In this document: piece by piece, positions 10,154 through 23,041 of the stretch
How the letters are laid out: the number at the start of each line of letters is the position of its first letter
Numbering within the stretch: the first letter of the stretch is position 1
From: Lantana camara
Taxonomy: Eukaryota; Streptophyta; Magnoliopsida; Lamiales; Verbenaceae
Direction of reading: 5' to 3'
DNA: 64,000 nt
Assembly (NCBI GenBank): GCA_037501455.1
Contig: CM074862.1
Coordinates: 80,034,001 to 80,098,000, forward strand
The notes under the pieces: model-generated
The model's database searches: none
What the model was told of the DNA's origin: nothing
The model's input: the letters and a program-made list of their open reading frames with translations, nothing else
Translations under genes and position numbers: made by a program

Positions 10154-13100
10154 AATCTAGATAATGTAAATGAGAATAAATCCAACCCGAAGAACAACAT
10201 GATAGATTGCTAGTTGAACTGGCAGGGATCAAGACAAGAGGGAAATTTGTCATCATTGGACACTAACCGGTGTCACTTAAGAAATAATGATAGAATAAAT
10301 GACACCAAATTTAGAGTAAATCAACAAGTAAGGTCACATTTGGAGGCTAACATCAATAAGGAGTCAACCCTTATAAATAATACTTAAAAGTCAAATAACA
10401 GAATCATTCTACATTCCCAATAAAAGTTACGAAGAGAATAGGAGGATTTTTGAGTGAGTATATAGAGTATATAGCTCGTTGTGTTGTCATATAGGTATAA
10501 ATGAATCAGATTCATAAAAAGTAATATAAATTAAAAGTGATAACAAATATGCAACTCTTGGCCGGGCCTAGGTCCAATCTCAGCTTGCTGGAACATTAGT
10601 TAGTTCGCTCAAAGCGAATTGAGTCAGAGATACATGGACGCATGACAGATCTCGTAAAGACAAAAATATAAGGCTCTTACGGAGTGTCTCACAAAAAATA
10701 ACTAAGTTAATAATAAGAACAAATCAGAGAAGGGGGTAAACCCATATCAAGATGTATAACATCTCGTAAAGACAGAAAGATGGGACACATCTATAAATAA
10801 GGAAAAGGGATTAGATTAAGAGGTAAAAAAAGAGAGAAGGAAAAGGAAAAAAGCAATTAGGGAGGAACCCAACGGTAACACTTATCCACAAATTTGTATC
10901 GAAAGAATTGTTTATAATTTTTCCTAATATTCATTTGCAATATGTTAATAAAGTTTTTTGAAAATAAGGTGTTAAAAAAATGACATATCTCTTTACGAAA
11001 TGATGGCATGTAAATTAAATACAATGATGCATTTATTGAATTATATTATTAGTCATTTATTAGTATATTTACACATACAATAACAAATTTAAAGAATATT
11101 ATAAAAAAATCAGATTCAGATTTTTAACCGTTCAAATTAACCGCCTAATTTTATATTTGATTCTCTTATTTTGGATTACAAATATATACAAAACCACAAT
11201 CGAATATGCTCCACCCAAATCTTTACTCAATCGAATACATTAAACCCGGATCAAATACTGAAGAAATTTAAATTAAAATCCGACCCATGGAAAACCCTAA
11301 ATCTATCGCAAGAGTTGATTTGATGAAGTGTTGGACATTGGTGTATCATGTGCCTCGTTTGGGGGATAATGAAACGTCGAAAGAGAAAGAGAGTTGAAGT
11401 GGGGTAGGAGTATTGAGGAAATTAAACACATATATGAAAAATCCAACTGAAAAGCATAGCATAGCATTATTGAAGGAGGTGGGGAATGTCGCGATGTGTA
11501 ATAAATGAGGGGATGCAAATGCAAGTAACAAAACCTTAAGGCAGCCTTTGGTTGATACACAGCTGTTAGAGGGCCCTAATGCTGCTGCCTTTATAATTTC
11601 CAATTCTTGATTCACGTATATACTACGAATATTTGATATAAATTAGGGCTACCACCAACAAATTACAAAAGGCCTTTTCAAAACTATCCCAAATAATTGA
11701 AAAACACAAGAAGGGGGGTCATTTCTATGAGAGTCAAAATTGGCAAAGAATCCCAATGATATCTCAATATATATATTGTGTGATGATGCGTTAATTTGAT
11801 TCGATTTGATCAATTATACATGAATATGAATACGAAGATACGAGCATGATATAAGACGATACAAACACAATAATACAATTTTATTTTATTTTTTTTATAA
11901 ATTTACTATGCAAAAGATATCTAACATGATAAGATATGATAAAATGATATTCGTGTTTATCATAAAGCTTGATTATCAATATAGTATTTTTTCTAAAGTT
12001 AATTACAAATTAATAGGCAATTAAGCCCTAAAAATTAATGTTATAGCGTAAAGTAGTATTTAAAATCAGAAATGAAAATCTAGTTTAATAATAATCAATT
12101 AGTCATATTTAGTTTGACCATATCAATTATCATTATTAAATTTATCCAAAACATAAAATTATATATTTTTATGCGTTAAATAAGAATCTAATGACCCACA
12201 TACTTAAGAGTAAAATCATCTTTTCATTTGACAAACTAATAAGATTTGCCTTTTTAACCTGTAAAGAGTATTGAAAACAACGTGATGAGGGCTTATTGTA
12301 GGTTTTTTTTTTTTGGGCTAATTTCAATAATTAAAGTGGGTAAATTGCAATAACCCATAAGAATAGGGCTACACGGATATTAGATCAAATCTTGTTTTGA
12401 ACTATTCACATACCTGCACACGCTCAAATCAGAATTATGAGGGTCAATTTGGAGTGTAAAATCCAATCCAACTTAATACAATTTAATATGTAAGATACAG
12501 TCTACTTTAACACCATGTTAAAATATGTGTCCAGCTTAAATGACTTAAAAAACTAGTTAATAAAATAAGAATCGCCAAACTTTTTTTTTTTTTTTTTTTT
12601 TTGAAAAGGCCAAACATTTATTAACTAACACATTATTTATTTATTTAAAATCGTGGGACATGTTAACAGTTTTATTTTTCTCTCCTTTTTTTTTTTTTCC
12701 CATGCTATAAATGTATATTGTATAGCAAAAGATAAAAAAAATAAAAGAAAAAGGAAACCATATTATTTCTGAATTAATGATACATTGCTTCAAATAATAA
12801 TATGGGGTAAGAGAACTTTATCCGACAGCAATTGAAAAACCAGGAGGAAATGAACATGCTCCCATTACTTATTGTTCCTAAGTGGATGTGGCTTGTCAAT
12901 ACACATTGTGCTACTTTTTCGTATTATACTATATTTATTAATTTTCTTAAAAAATTTTGATGTTCATTGGAAATTTGTCGGTTCTCTATTGAAAAATCGA
13001 ACTATTCCAAAAGGATTCACTTATATCGAAAATTTCTATCGATTTTTGGCTATTTTCGCGTAATGAAAATTCGCTTTTTATTAATAAGGAAAGAAAATGT

Positions 13101-13656
13101 TTTTTACTTTGTTTCTTTATCTTGTGCAACCATGTTGAAGTTGATGCATTCTTGATGATAATTTCCTTATGTTTTCAATATATTAAACTCCCACTTCTTT
13201 CTTGTTTTACTTTTTCTATTTCATATATTATTTGCCTTGATCTTATGTTGTTAACAGATTGTCCAATTTGTTTCATCTTTCGATTGTTGTTCTGTTGTTG
13301 TCCTTTCACAATATAAGCCTATTTCCTCCATGTGCATTAGGAATATGATCGGAAATCGTACATGAATTATTAATCTAATGGTTTTGGCCAAATTAAAATA
13401 CAAAATCAGTCCAGACACTTTCACAGCACTGGCCAACTCTATGCCAAGTACAACACTTGTAATAATTCAGAATCAAATTTATCTAATTAAGACAAATTAA
13501 ATAAGAGTTTTTGTATTATTTGACGTGCCACTACATTAAAGAAAAGTACTTAAAATTATATCAAAATACGAACAATAGGTTGCAAAATCAAGTAATGTCA
13601 TAGGTGATCGAGCCAAAATTGGGATCAAGAAGCTCGAGCTATGTATAGGTCGCATC
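10154..13656. other. AT-rich intergenic DNA; no gene supported
   Basis: A TATA-like CTATAAATAAGG at about 10792 follows two copies of ATCTCGTAAAGACA (10650 and 10772) and could be an old LTR promoter, but no LTR ends were found. Open frames at 11300-11615 and 12870-13316 have no recognisable motif and are AT-driven. A small T-run insertion scar is listed separately at 12574-12615. Confidence 0.4.
12574..12615 (-). repeat. Poly(A)-type insertion scar with short duplication
   Basis: GCCAAAC at 12574-12580 and again at 12609-12615 flank a run of 22 T followed by GAAAAG. On the minus strand this is CTTTTC followed by a poly(A) run, like a retroposed transcript 3' end with almost no body. The 7-base duplication is short, so chance is possible. 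Confidence 0.4.
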
Positions 13657-14461
13657 TAGGGCTGTAAATGGATATTCGAAAATTCGATATCCGTCCGCAT
13701 CCGAATTCGTTTACAGAGGATATTATCCGAATCCGTCTCAAGAGGATATTATCCGTATTCGATTATAGACATCCGAATTATAAACGGATAAGGATATGGT
13801 AATAAGGCATCCGATCCGTTTCATTATTCGTTAGATATATCCGTTATCCGATTTATCCGTAATCCGTATCCGATAAATAATGTATTATATTAAAATATAT
13901 ACACAAAACTGTGTATTTATGATAGATTATCAGTATTAAGTAAATTTTTTAGCGCATTTATTAAAGAAAAACCTTAGGTTTTATTAGTAACTATATGTTC
14001 ACGTCGACATTCATATAAAGATAATATAATTAACATATATTATGTTATTAATAAAAGTATTATATTTCAAATTAATTATATGATAAAATTTATAATTTCA
14101 CCACATTTCTACATTCGCTAAAACATAAAAATGATCTATATAGATATACTTATTATTTCTCTATTCGTCTAAAATATATATATTCAAAGTTATATAATTA
14201 TTAAATAATTTATCTATAAATAAATAGTTGATAATCTGATTAAAAGTTCGAAGTTATATAAATAAATAATTTATGTCAAATTTTGAATAGTTGAAAATCC
14301 GATTAAAATCCGAATCCGTCCGAATCCGCCTTGTATCCGTATAAAAAGGATATTATCCGAATTCGATTTAAATGGATATTATCCATATCCGTCCGAATCA
14401 TAAACGGATAAGGATATGGTAATCATACATCCGATCCGTTTATTATCCGTTTACACCCCTA
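13657..14461. mobile_element. hAT-type foldback element, copy 1
   Basis: Ends TAGGGCTGTAAATGG and CCGTTTACACCCCTA are imperfect inverted repeats. The 8-base direct repeat GTCGCATC flanks it exactly (13649-13656 and 14462-14469), the hAT signature. Both subterminal regions carry many ATCCG/CGGAT words in opposite orientation. It is 805 bases long with an AT-rich, non-coding centre, so it is non-autonomous. Confidence 0.9.
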
Positions 14462-14469
14462 GTCGCATC

Positions 14470-15250
14470 ACTCAAAATTTGTTAAAATTAGAAAGGTTGT
14501 TGCTTAGTCAATATCTGAAAAGGAGAGGAAACGTAAGCTAGAGCTAATTCGGAATAAAATGTGGCTTTATGCAGAATTGACATTCCGGCTCTCAAATCAG
14601 TGGATTAGTATAAGGTTGAATGAAAACAGTCGAGTATGAGCGCAGTTAATGAATTTAACTACTGTAGTAAATGAGGGGATATTTATACCCTTGGCTGTAG
14701 TGGAGGTGGTGGGCAACTGTGGGCGGTGCCCAACTGCCACACTATTAAGGTGCATTTAATGCTTGGTCGACCACTTACTCTGAGTATCCTGAATGGCTAG
14801 GTGGCTCCTCAAAGACAAGTAGAATTCGGGAAACATTGTCGAGTGTCTTTATCAAGCTGGTGGTCGGAGGAAGGTTTTACCATCGAGCCACAGGTCAGAT
14901 GAGGTGTAGGTCGAGGTAAGGTAATAGATCCACATGTCCGCTAGATATTGTGCCACGTCACTGTAGAATTTTACCATGTCAATAGCCAATTACTATTTAA
15001 TTATCCTTCAATCATGCAATCTGATATGGGTATGGGCTATATTTATCATGATTTGGGCCGCAATTAGGTTATTTAACCGTGACAAAGAGTGCGGCCCAAC
15101 TTCAAGTGAAGGTTGGGTTTTAACCCACCAGAATCACTTTTATGGGGGAACGATAAAGCCCACCCGTATTTGGGTCTACGAAATGGAGTAAATCTGAGCG
15201 CTACACGTGGAAGCTGGGAAGGTGGGCACTATTTACTATAAATACTAGCT
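14470..15250. other. Possible LTR remnant; no gene
   Basis: On the minus strand a TATA-like GGTATAAATATCCCC lies at about 14680-14695, followed by leader-like sequence. GTCGA/GGTCG words are frequent, as in other LTR pieces of this window. No TG..CA ends, primer site or target duplication were found, so this is only a suggestion. Confidence 0.25.
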
Positions 15251-15255
15251 CAATT

Positions 15256-15303
15256 ATTAAGGGAAGGTAACTTGTACCAAAAAAAAATTAAGGGAAGGCA
15301 ACT
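15256..15303 (+). repeat. Poly(A)-type insertion scar with 17-base duplication
   Basis: ATTAAGGGAAGGTAACT (15256-15272) is repeated at 15287-15303 with one change. Between the copies lies only TGTACC plus a run of A. This is the layout of a target-primed retroposition whose inserted body is nearly absent. Confidence 0.6.
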
Positions 15304-15573
15304 GGTTTAAACTTTCTATTCTCATATTCCTTAAATTGCATTCTTTCTAAATTAAGTAGTTTGACATGAACATCAAAGGGTTAACACAGAAAACACTTTC
15401 GGCGTGTCCTTCTAATGAAGTGTTTGGGTATTTTTTGAAAAGCAAAGAGATCAAGTATTGTAGCTGATGGAGCTACATGCAATACTAAGGATACGAATCT
15501 AAGGCCGTATCACAATCCAACAATTGTATTGCATAAGCAGTAAACGATTGAACCGGACGAACAAGCAGATCTT

Positions 15574-15685
15574 CTTCTTTTTCTTTTTTTTTTTAAACAC
15601 ACACTTTAAGTGACCAGAGGGATTTGAACCCGGGTCATTGCCTTCGAGAAACAACCCTCAAACCACTTGACCAACCCCTATTGGC
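15574..15685 (-). mobile_element. tRNA-derived SINE with target duplication
   Basis: Minus strand: A box TGGTCAAGTGG (within 15661-15676), B box GGTTCAAATCC (15620-15630), a short body ending TTAAAGTGTGTGTTT and an A-rich tail. The 18-base repeat starting GACGAACAAGC flanks it at 15556-15573 and 15686-15703 with one mismatch. It is a complete, 112-base SINE and not a functional tRNA gene, because no cloverleaf can be completed. Confidence 0.85.
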
Positions 15686-15703
15686 GACGAACAAGCTGAT
15701 CTT

Positions 15704-16440
15704 GTCCGATTTTCGATAAACATTTTTATTTAAGTAATTTTCTATAACTAATTTTGCATAAATAAGGTTTTGTGAGCAACAGTCAGAGTATATTATTCCT
15801 TTTCTAAAGCTATAATTATATAAATCAACATGAAGCAATAAAAGAGAAAGAATTATATTTTATGAAAAATACCGAGATTGACATTGATACAAACTGATAA
15901 ATAAAGCTGGAACATCACTTCGAGTCAAACGTTAAATAAACCTTTGCCCAAGAGTTTTTTTTACAATAAGTAAATTTTGGACTTTCAACCTTTTGAAAAC
16001 TTAGGTTAATTCATTTCTTGTAATCTTCTCGATCACCATTAGATGAAGCGCTATTGAGCATAATACTGTATTATTAAGATTCAGTCAAATGACATTGAGA
16101 CAAGTGGCAATATAGCCTTCTGTGACGCGCCAAACCAAAACCTAACAATTTTCATTTTTGCACTGCATTCGGGCTTAATAGATTGTTTCTAAGTTTTACT
16201 AAACATCAGTTAGTTTATAGGGACGAAACACTAAATCAATTAATTAAGGTTTAGAGTTCAATTTGAATCTTGTAAACGGAGCAACTAATAGGAAACGGTG
16301 ACTTCATATTGAATTTTTGTAGTACTCGAACTCAAAAAGTTAATCGGAGTAAAAAATCAAAACGAATTTATTGCAAGTTTTGCATTAAAATCGATTTGTA
16401 AATTTCCTCTTTCTTTTTTATTTTATTAATAACATATGTC
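15704..16440. other. Spacer; no gene seen
   Basis: AT-rich DNA without family motifs, RNA gene signals or repeats that I can recognise. Confidence 0.4.
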
Positions 16441-16448
16441 ATCCGACC

Positions 16449-17091
16449 TAGGGCTGTCAATGGGTCGGATTTTAATCCGAATCCGATCCGAATCCGATCC
16501 GAATTTTAGCATATTCGTCCGATAAAAATATCCGATGGATCATATCCGATTATAAATATTCGATATCCGAAATAAATGGAACGAATATGGATTTACGAAA
16601 TCCGATCCGTTAAGAATCCGAATCCGATATTATATATGATATTTAATTAAAAAAATTATTTACTAGTACATAATATTAAGTAAAATGATTAAAATTAAAA
16701 TTTTCACATATTTATCACTTTAAACAATAATAAATTTTAAATTTTTTTCTCTAAAAATATATATTTTCTTTTATTAATAAGTTTAAATCAACCTATTTAA
16801 AATAAATATAGATAAAATTATCAAATAATTCATTAAATAATAATTATTTATTAAATGTTATGTAATTATATTTATTTTTTATATCAAATTTGTAATCTTA
16901 AAAAATAAATTTTATTGTTAATCGGATCGGATCTTTTATCGGATCGGATCCGATCCGATTATGTATGGATTTAAAAACAATACATCCGAATCCTATAGGA
17001 TTCGGATTCGGATTCGGTTATCGGATACTCTTATCGGATTCGGATCCGGAATCACTTGATCCGGTCCGAATCCGACCCGTTGACAGCCCTA
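16449..17091. mobile_element. hAT-type foldback element, copy 2
   Basis: Ends TAGGGCTGTCAATGGGTCGG and CCGACCCGTTGACAGCCCTA are near-perfect inverted repeats. The flanking 8-base duplication ATCCGACC is exact (16441-16448 and 17092-17099). Subterminal arms are packed with GAATCCGATCC words on the left and the inverse on the right. It is 643 bases long, non-coding, and closely related to copy 3. Confidence 0.92.
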
Positions 17092-17380
17092 ATCCGACCA
17101 ATAATGTATGAAGTTTTTCATGTTTATTTATTTGACCCAAAAATTGCCATAGATTTGTCTTCTTTCATACTATCTTTCCATTTATTTTATATACGTAATA
17201 CAATGTATATGAAATTTATGTACTAAGGTCGTATCTATTGTACTCTTTCATACTTTATAATTTTATCATCCAACAATTTTATAATATATAACATATATAT
17301 TACATTTGTAATTTTAATCATAGAAACAATACTGAACAACAAGTCGTTCTAGTACATTGGTAAGTATTTCCATCGTTAAT

Positions 17381-17482
17381 AGAGATTGGTTCAAGTGGTA
17401 ATAAGTTTATTCTCCAAAACAATATCTAGGATTCGAATCCCGCTTAATTGTGCGCGTATTTAAAAAAATAAACATAAAAAAT
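17381..17482 (+). mobile_element. tRNA-derived SINE (second family)
   Basis: A box within TTGGTTCAAGTGG (17386-17398), B-box-like GGATTCGAATCCC (17429-17441), then a short body ending TGTGCGCGTATTT and A-rich tail. The spacing matches the element at 18555. No clear target duplication was seen. Confidence 0.6.
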
Positions 17483-17581
17483 AATACTGATGGGCTCTAT
17501 CAGTCGGCCCAACTTCAGAACCTCAACTTGGGAGTGTAGATTTTACGAATTGGCCCATTAGGGTAAAAGGAGGAGGCTGGC

Positions 17582-18214
17582 AAGGGCTGTCAATGGATCG
17601 GATTTTAATTCGAATCCGGTCCGAATCCGATCCGAATTTTAATATATTCGTCCGATAAAAATGTCCGATGGATCATATCCGATTATAAATATTCGTTATC
17701 CGAAATAAATGGAGCGAATATGGAATTAACGAATCCGATCCGTTTAGAATCCGAATCCGATTATATATATAATATTTAATTAAAATAAATTATTTACTAG
17801 TACATAATATTATGTAAAATGACTAAAATTATAATTTTCACATAATTATCACTTTAAAAAACAATAAAATTTGAATAATTTACTCTAAAAGTATATATTT
17901 TCCTTTATTAATAAGTTTAAGTTAACTTATTTTAAACAAATATAAATAAAATCATCAAATAATCCATTAAATAATTATTATTTATTAATATTATGTAATT
18001 ATATTAATTCTTTATATTAAATTTGTTAAATAAAAAAATTAAATTTTATTGCTAATTGGGTCGGATCTTTAATCGGATATAATCCGATCCGATTATACAT
18101 GGATTCAAAATAAATGAATCCGAATCCGATTCGGATCCGGTTGTCGGATCCTCTTGTCGGATTCGGATCCGGAATCCCCTGATCCGGCCCGAATCCGACC
18201 CGTTGACAGCCCTA
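17582..18214. mobile_element. hAT-type foldback element, copy 3
   Basis: Ends AAGGGCTGTCAATGG and CCGTTGACAGCCCTA. An exact 8-base duplication AGGCTGGC flanks it (17574-17581 and 18215-18222). It is 633 bases long. Over most of its length it is visibly the same sequence as copy 2, including the AT-rich core. The minus-strand open frame over its right end is an artefact of the CGGAT repeats. Confidence 0.92.
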
Positions 18215-18554
18215 AGGCTGGCCCCCAAGAAGCGACCCAGCTCGTTAGTGAACCGGAAGATAAGACCAGGAACGAGCTCAGCTCGATTAGAGGACAAGCT
18301 TATCTTCGAGCCGTGTAGGGTTTTGTGCAACTAAGAGTCATCAATTAATTGAGATTTGGAACGGGAAGCGGGGAAGGGATTCGATTTGTATAAGTCAAAT
18401 TCTCTACGATCCTTAAAACTTTTTTGTATTGGTAGCAACTCTAGGATCCTTAATGATAATGGCTAATATGCATCATGAATTCAAGTCTTGCACAGACTCA
18501 GGTATTTACTAAAACTTGGATTCCTAATCTATATATAACTTCATAGGAGAAACC

Positions 18555-18680
18555 AATAGATGTTGGTTCAAGTGATTAATTGGTTCTTTCTCTGAAATAA
18601 TGATCTGAATTTGAATCTCTCCGATCAATGGGGGGCGTGTGTTAGAAAATATATAAAAAAAACGAAAAAAAAAAAATAAA
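18555..18680 (+). mobile_element. tRNA-derived SINE, diverged
   Basis: AATAGATGTTGGTTCAAGTG matches the head of the 17381 SINE. A degenerate B box (TGAATTTGAATCT, 18606-18618) and an A-rich tail follow. No target duplication was identified. Confidence 0.55.
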
Positions 18681-21600
18681 GCCTTCATAAGAGAATAAAG
18701 AAGAGACAATTAAATTGGGTAGAGAACCTGTTGGGCTTAAGGCATTAGTGCTCCTTTCGTTACGCCCATTTAAGCTTATTGAATGTCTGGGCTTCTTAGT
18801 CACAAAATTTTGATTTGATATATATATATATTTTTTTAACAACGCCGTTATTATAGATTATGCAGATAAATTGTCAAATACAAATGTCGAACTATACGAA
18901 CATCTTTAGCAAGCCGAGACTGCTTCTTCTTTAAAAAGTCAATTAGCGAACTGTTTAACCTCACGCTAAATAAAAATAAGAAGACTATAAGATATAGACT
19001 TATGTTCCATGAAAAAGACTAAGCTGAATTCTATGAAAGAGATTAACTTTCATAACAAAGACGAAGAAACAACCTAAAAAAGTAAAAGTCTCTGCGGATC
19101 TAAGAATAAACTCAATTTTTACCATCATCGACTTAGATTTGCACCGCCATCCTCTAAGATTTGTGTTGTCGCCGTGCTCTCAAATATGCCTTATTACTAT
19201 CTTCTCAGATCTGCTTTGTTAAATAAATCACCTAGAGAGAAGAGAGAAGGGATTTTGAGAGAGAGAATAATGATTTGTTATTTTTGCTTTTGGAGGAAAC
19301 AAATATATTATTTTTATTATTTTGTGTTGAGACTAACAATTATATGACAACTAGTTATGTGGTTGAACGGAAGAACTTCATCAATTCATCATAACCAAAT
19401 ATTATTTTGAGTATATATTGAAACAACCTTAAATTTCTTAACCATTTATTTGTATGTTCTCTCTTTGAACTAGCTATTAGCAATGTCTCAATTTTAAAGC
19501 ATCTATAGTTTAGCAGAGAAATTAGTCAGTGTAGTAAGCAACATCCCCTGAACAAAAAAAAAGTGTGCATATCAAAACAAGGGGTTTCTTGTGATATTGG
19601 CAAAATCTTTAATGGTCCCTTATATCCTGAACTCCAAATCAACGCCTAACTTTAAAGAAATCAATAATGCTTAGTAACACTATAGATATGTGTAGATATT
19701 CTTGCACAATTTGGGTCCCCGTTGAAAGTAATGTGGTGAAATACTGATGCAGCGTAAATATGAACATAAATGTGCATTCATGCAATAATGGAAGATCCCT
19801 AATGGTCCCTATACTTGTCATAACTATTGGAGCATAGTTACATTATATATCATATATATATATATGTAGTCAAGAACTTTGCTAATTCATTTATTTTTGT
19901 TGGACAGCCCTCCAGCAGAAAATTGTATCACAAGTATCGTTTTTCTATCAATCAGAGTAGGCATTAGAAAAACTCGGATGCGTCAAAACTCATTGACCGT
20001 CATCATGTCTCCTCAAGATACTCCAAGATATTGATTATGACATTGACACACAATTTAAATGGCGCATAATTTGGATGCTAAATTTTTTTTGTCCTCTTTA
20101 ATAATACACCATACATATAAACACAATTTAATTTACCTTTGCCCACATTACTTTCAATGTGGTTGCGTAAAGAAAGTAACAAAATTGTCTATATTTTAGA
20201 CACTTTGCCGAATGGCTCTTGTCAATCTTGACTATACTTTTTTATGGTCTCCTTTTTGCTTAGATGTCTCACTAACTAAAGTTTTTATGACCCCTATTTT
20301 GGAATTTGAACTAATAGTTTTCTCAAATCTTAAACCCCCCAAAAATAAAGGTCAATATTTGGATCATCGTATTAAAAAAATAAAATTATTTTATTAAAAA
20401 AAAAAAATTGGATTTTTTTCTCGTAATGGATTCAAACTATGTCGGATAACTAAGCAATAAAAATTCTTACAAGAGATAATAATTATATACCTAAAAATTC
20501 GAATATTAAATTTGTTACTAATCAAACAGAATATAAAATTATTAAGTTATTCAACGGGCATAAAACAATATCGGGGAAAAGCCCACTTATTAAACACCAC
20601 ATGGCAACCAGACACTTGTCCCAGCCATCAAACATCCTATTCACTTCTCTTTTTCCCATCTTGCAACTTATGGGAACTTATAATTTATTTGTCGATTTTT
20701 AATTGGACGAAACGCTTAAATAGTCAATGCTAAAGATTTTATTATTTTTTTATTTATTTGTGTTTGTGGGCCCTATTTAATTTTGTCACAATATTTTAAT
20801 TATATCATAATAAGTTTGCATAATGGTTTGGTCGTAATGACTCGAATAATCGCAGTGACCATAGTTTTAGTTGAACACACAAATCCCACTAGCAAAGAAA
20901 GTTAACATGTGTACACACTTTAGAAGGTTTTGGAAGATTTTTGCAATTAATTTTGACATTTTGTAGTGTAACCCTAGAAACATATATTTTACTTGTATAT
21001 AGACACGTGAACACGCTGGTAATTAAACGTTTTGTTTAATACATTTTTGTTAATTATATTCGAAATGATTATTTGAACCTAAATATAAATGTTAATGAAT
21101 ATATATATGACCGGTTCATAAACTTTATCCAATATAATCTAATGATAGTATTCGGGTTTTCATTTTTATTTTTGAGCAGACAAATAATAATAGAAAAATA
21201 AACATCCAATCTTGAGTATAGGACTCGATCTTAAATAGATTGAGTGTAAATGAATCGAGCTTGAGCTCGATTTTTGTCAAATAAGTTTGAAATTGAGATT
21301 AAATTGTTTGATAATGAAAAAAATTATATTTTTAATTCAAGAGTACTGTTGATACTCGATAGTTAAAATATCTTAACAACGAAATGTTTCTAAGGGCTGC
21401 TTTCCAATTCGAAAGATTGAATTCAGTCAAAAACTCTCTAAATGGATAATAATGTTTCGCCCCCAAAAATTCCAATTCAAAAGATTGAGTTCGACCAAAA
21501 ACTTTCTAAATCGATAATAATATAATGTTTCGTCCCAAATTAAATTATTATCATTCTTTTTTGCTACAATTCAGATTCCAATTGAAGACAAAAGAGCCAA

Positions 21601-22424
21601 ACTCTAAATGACTATCTATTAAGCAACTCTTTTTGACGACTACAAAATCGTAATATTCACTAGGATCTAGAAGCAAGACGATGAGGATATGATAATAGGA
21701 AGAAGATGAGTATGTAATTGGCAAGCATAAGGGAATATTAAGTAGATAAGTGATCTCTGAATATATTCCATCTTATGCAACTGAGTTGGAATTTTGAACA
21801 TTAATAAATCCAAAGCATATGTAAACCATTTTGAACATATTTTGGTAAGTGTCTAAGTGGTCCAAACTTTGAACATTTATATGTGCACATATTCTGATGA
21901 TATGTTACTCTCACAAGTTGAGTCTAGGAATGTCACAGATTGTTAAAGATTTGCTTCATGATAACTTTCTTGAGTGATACAAAAGTTTTAGGTCATGAAA
22001 CATTACGCTTAAATGATTTTCTTTCCTTTTTTTTTATATATATATGAGGTGGGAGTTTCGATAAAAGCTCTACGGATCTTATCAGGTTTTAACCTAAGAA
22101 AAGAAAGGCTTGTATGAGTAATTTGTGATGCATTTAGGCTTAATGAATATATTTTTGTGTTGGTGCAAAGGGGTTTCAAATTTTATGTTTTTTTTTCTTT
22201 GTTTTATTCATCTATTTACGTGAAGTGTATCGGTGGGCGATTGAAATTAGAAGAAAATTAAATCTTTTAGTTTTTTATATCAAAAGTAGTTCTAAGCTTT
22301 CCCTGCCCAAATATCCTTCAAAATCTAAATCTTTGTTTTGAGATCTGGATCTCTTGATTTGTATTTTTTCGTTTATTTCTCTTTTTTAGTTCTTCCTCTC
22401 GTATGTGGGTAGTTTTTCTCTCTT
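18681..22424. other. AT-rich intergenic DNA; no gene supported
   Basis: I see no family motif, tRNA or structured repeat. Open frames at 19639-19821, 20212-20397 and 20512-20733 are short and lack coding character. A B-box-like GTTTGAATCC on the minus strand near 20430 beside a poly(A) run may be a further broken SINE. Confidence 0.4.
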
Positions 22425-22487
22425 ATGAGAGCTGCTATTCTCTCGAATAAGAGTTGTTTTTACGTTCTTCTTCTTTTTTATTGCAGG

Positions 22488-22853
22488 ATGGTCCTCCCGG
22501 TGTACAAACATCCTCCTCTTTTATCACTTATGGATGACTGCCTTTACTTTAAGATAAAATCAAATGGAGACACGACTGATCACGAGTCGATCTGTATGAC
22601 TCGATCTTTAACAATTAAAGAATCTGGAAACGCTGAAAATCTGGTGGTGGCTGTATTAGGTTTGAGTAAAAAAGTCTCATTTGTTGGTTATATTCTCACG
22701 GGCTTTATATGTAGCAGTTCTTATTTTGAGAATGATAGCTTCTGTTCTATTAGACGTGAAGCAAGTATGATTGCCCATAAATTTATTAGAATTCCGGTTT
22801 CGAGCCTACGTTACTTTTTTTATTGTTCCTTTGTAAGTTTTAATTCCGAATGA
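22488..22853 (+). CDS. Hypothetical open frame, possible exon
   Basis: An open frame of about 120 codons follows a good splice-acceptor context (pyrimidine run then TTGCAG at 22481-22486), with an ATG directly after it. The peptide (MVLPVYKHPPLLSLMDDC at its start) matches no family I know. The upstream sequence keeps the frame open for 21 further codons. A 28-base segment downstream is duplicated at 22963 and 23090. It may be a captured exon fragment or chance. No partner exon was found. Confidence 0.2.
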   Translation: MVLPVYKHPPLLSLMDDCLYFKIKSNGDTTDHESICMTRSLTIKESGNAENLVVAVLGLSKKVSFVGYILTGFICSSSYFENDSFCSIRREASMIAHKFIRIPVSSLRYFFYCSFVSFNSE

Positions 22854-23041
22854 TTTAGTAAATTTCCCTTTGGGGTTTGCGTTTAAAAAAAAAAAAAAAA
22901 ATTGTAAGCTTTCCCTAATTTTAGTACTGTTTTAATGTAACAGATTATTGAAGAGGTGCAAGTATCTTGATACACATTTGTCGAATTCCCTTTGACTGAC
23001 AATGTTGAGATTTGTAGTGCTATTATAACAATAACGACACT

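Noticed and set aside
9431..10200. Two hydrophobic open frames of similar sequence on opposite strands (9431-9637 plus, 9952-10200 minus)
   Set aside because: They are the two arms of one inverted DNA repeat; the similarity and hydrophobicity come from T-rich sequence, not a gene pair.
11303..11615. Two overlapping minus-strand open frames (85 and 89 codons)
   Set aside because: No motif, two frames open at once in AT-rich DNA, no splice partner; treated as chance.
15600..15640. tRNA-like GGTTCAAATCC motif
   Set aside because: Only the Pol III A and B boxes are tRNA-like; no cloverleaf, and it has a poly(A) tail and target duplication, so it is a SINE.
18052..18330. Minus-strand open frame with repeated Gly/Ser/Asp
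   Set aside because: It is a translation of the GGATTCGGATC repeats at the end of hAT copy 3.
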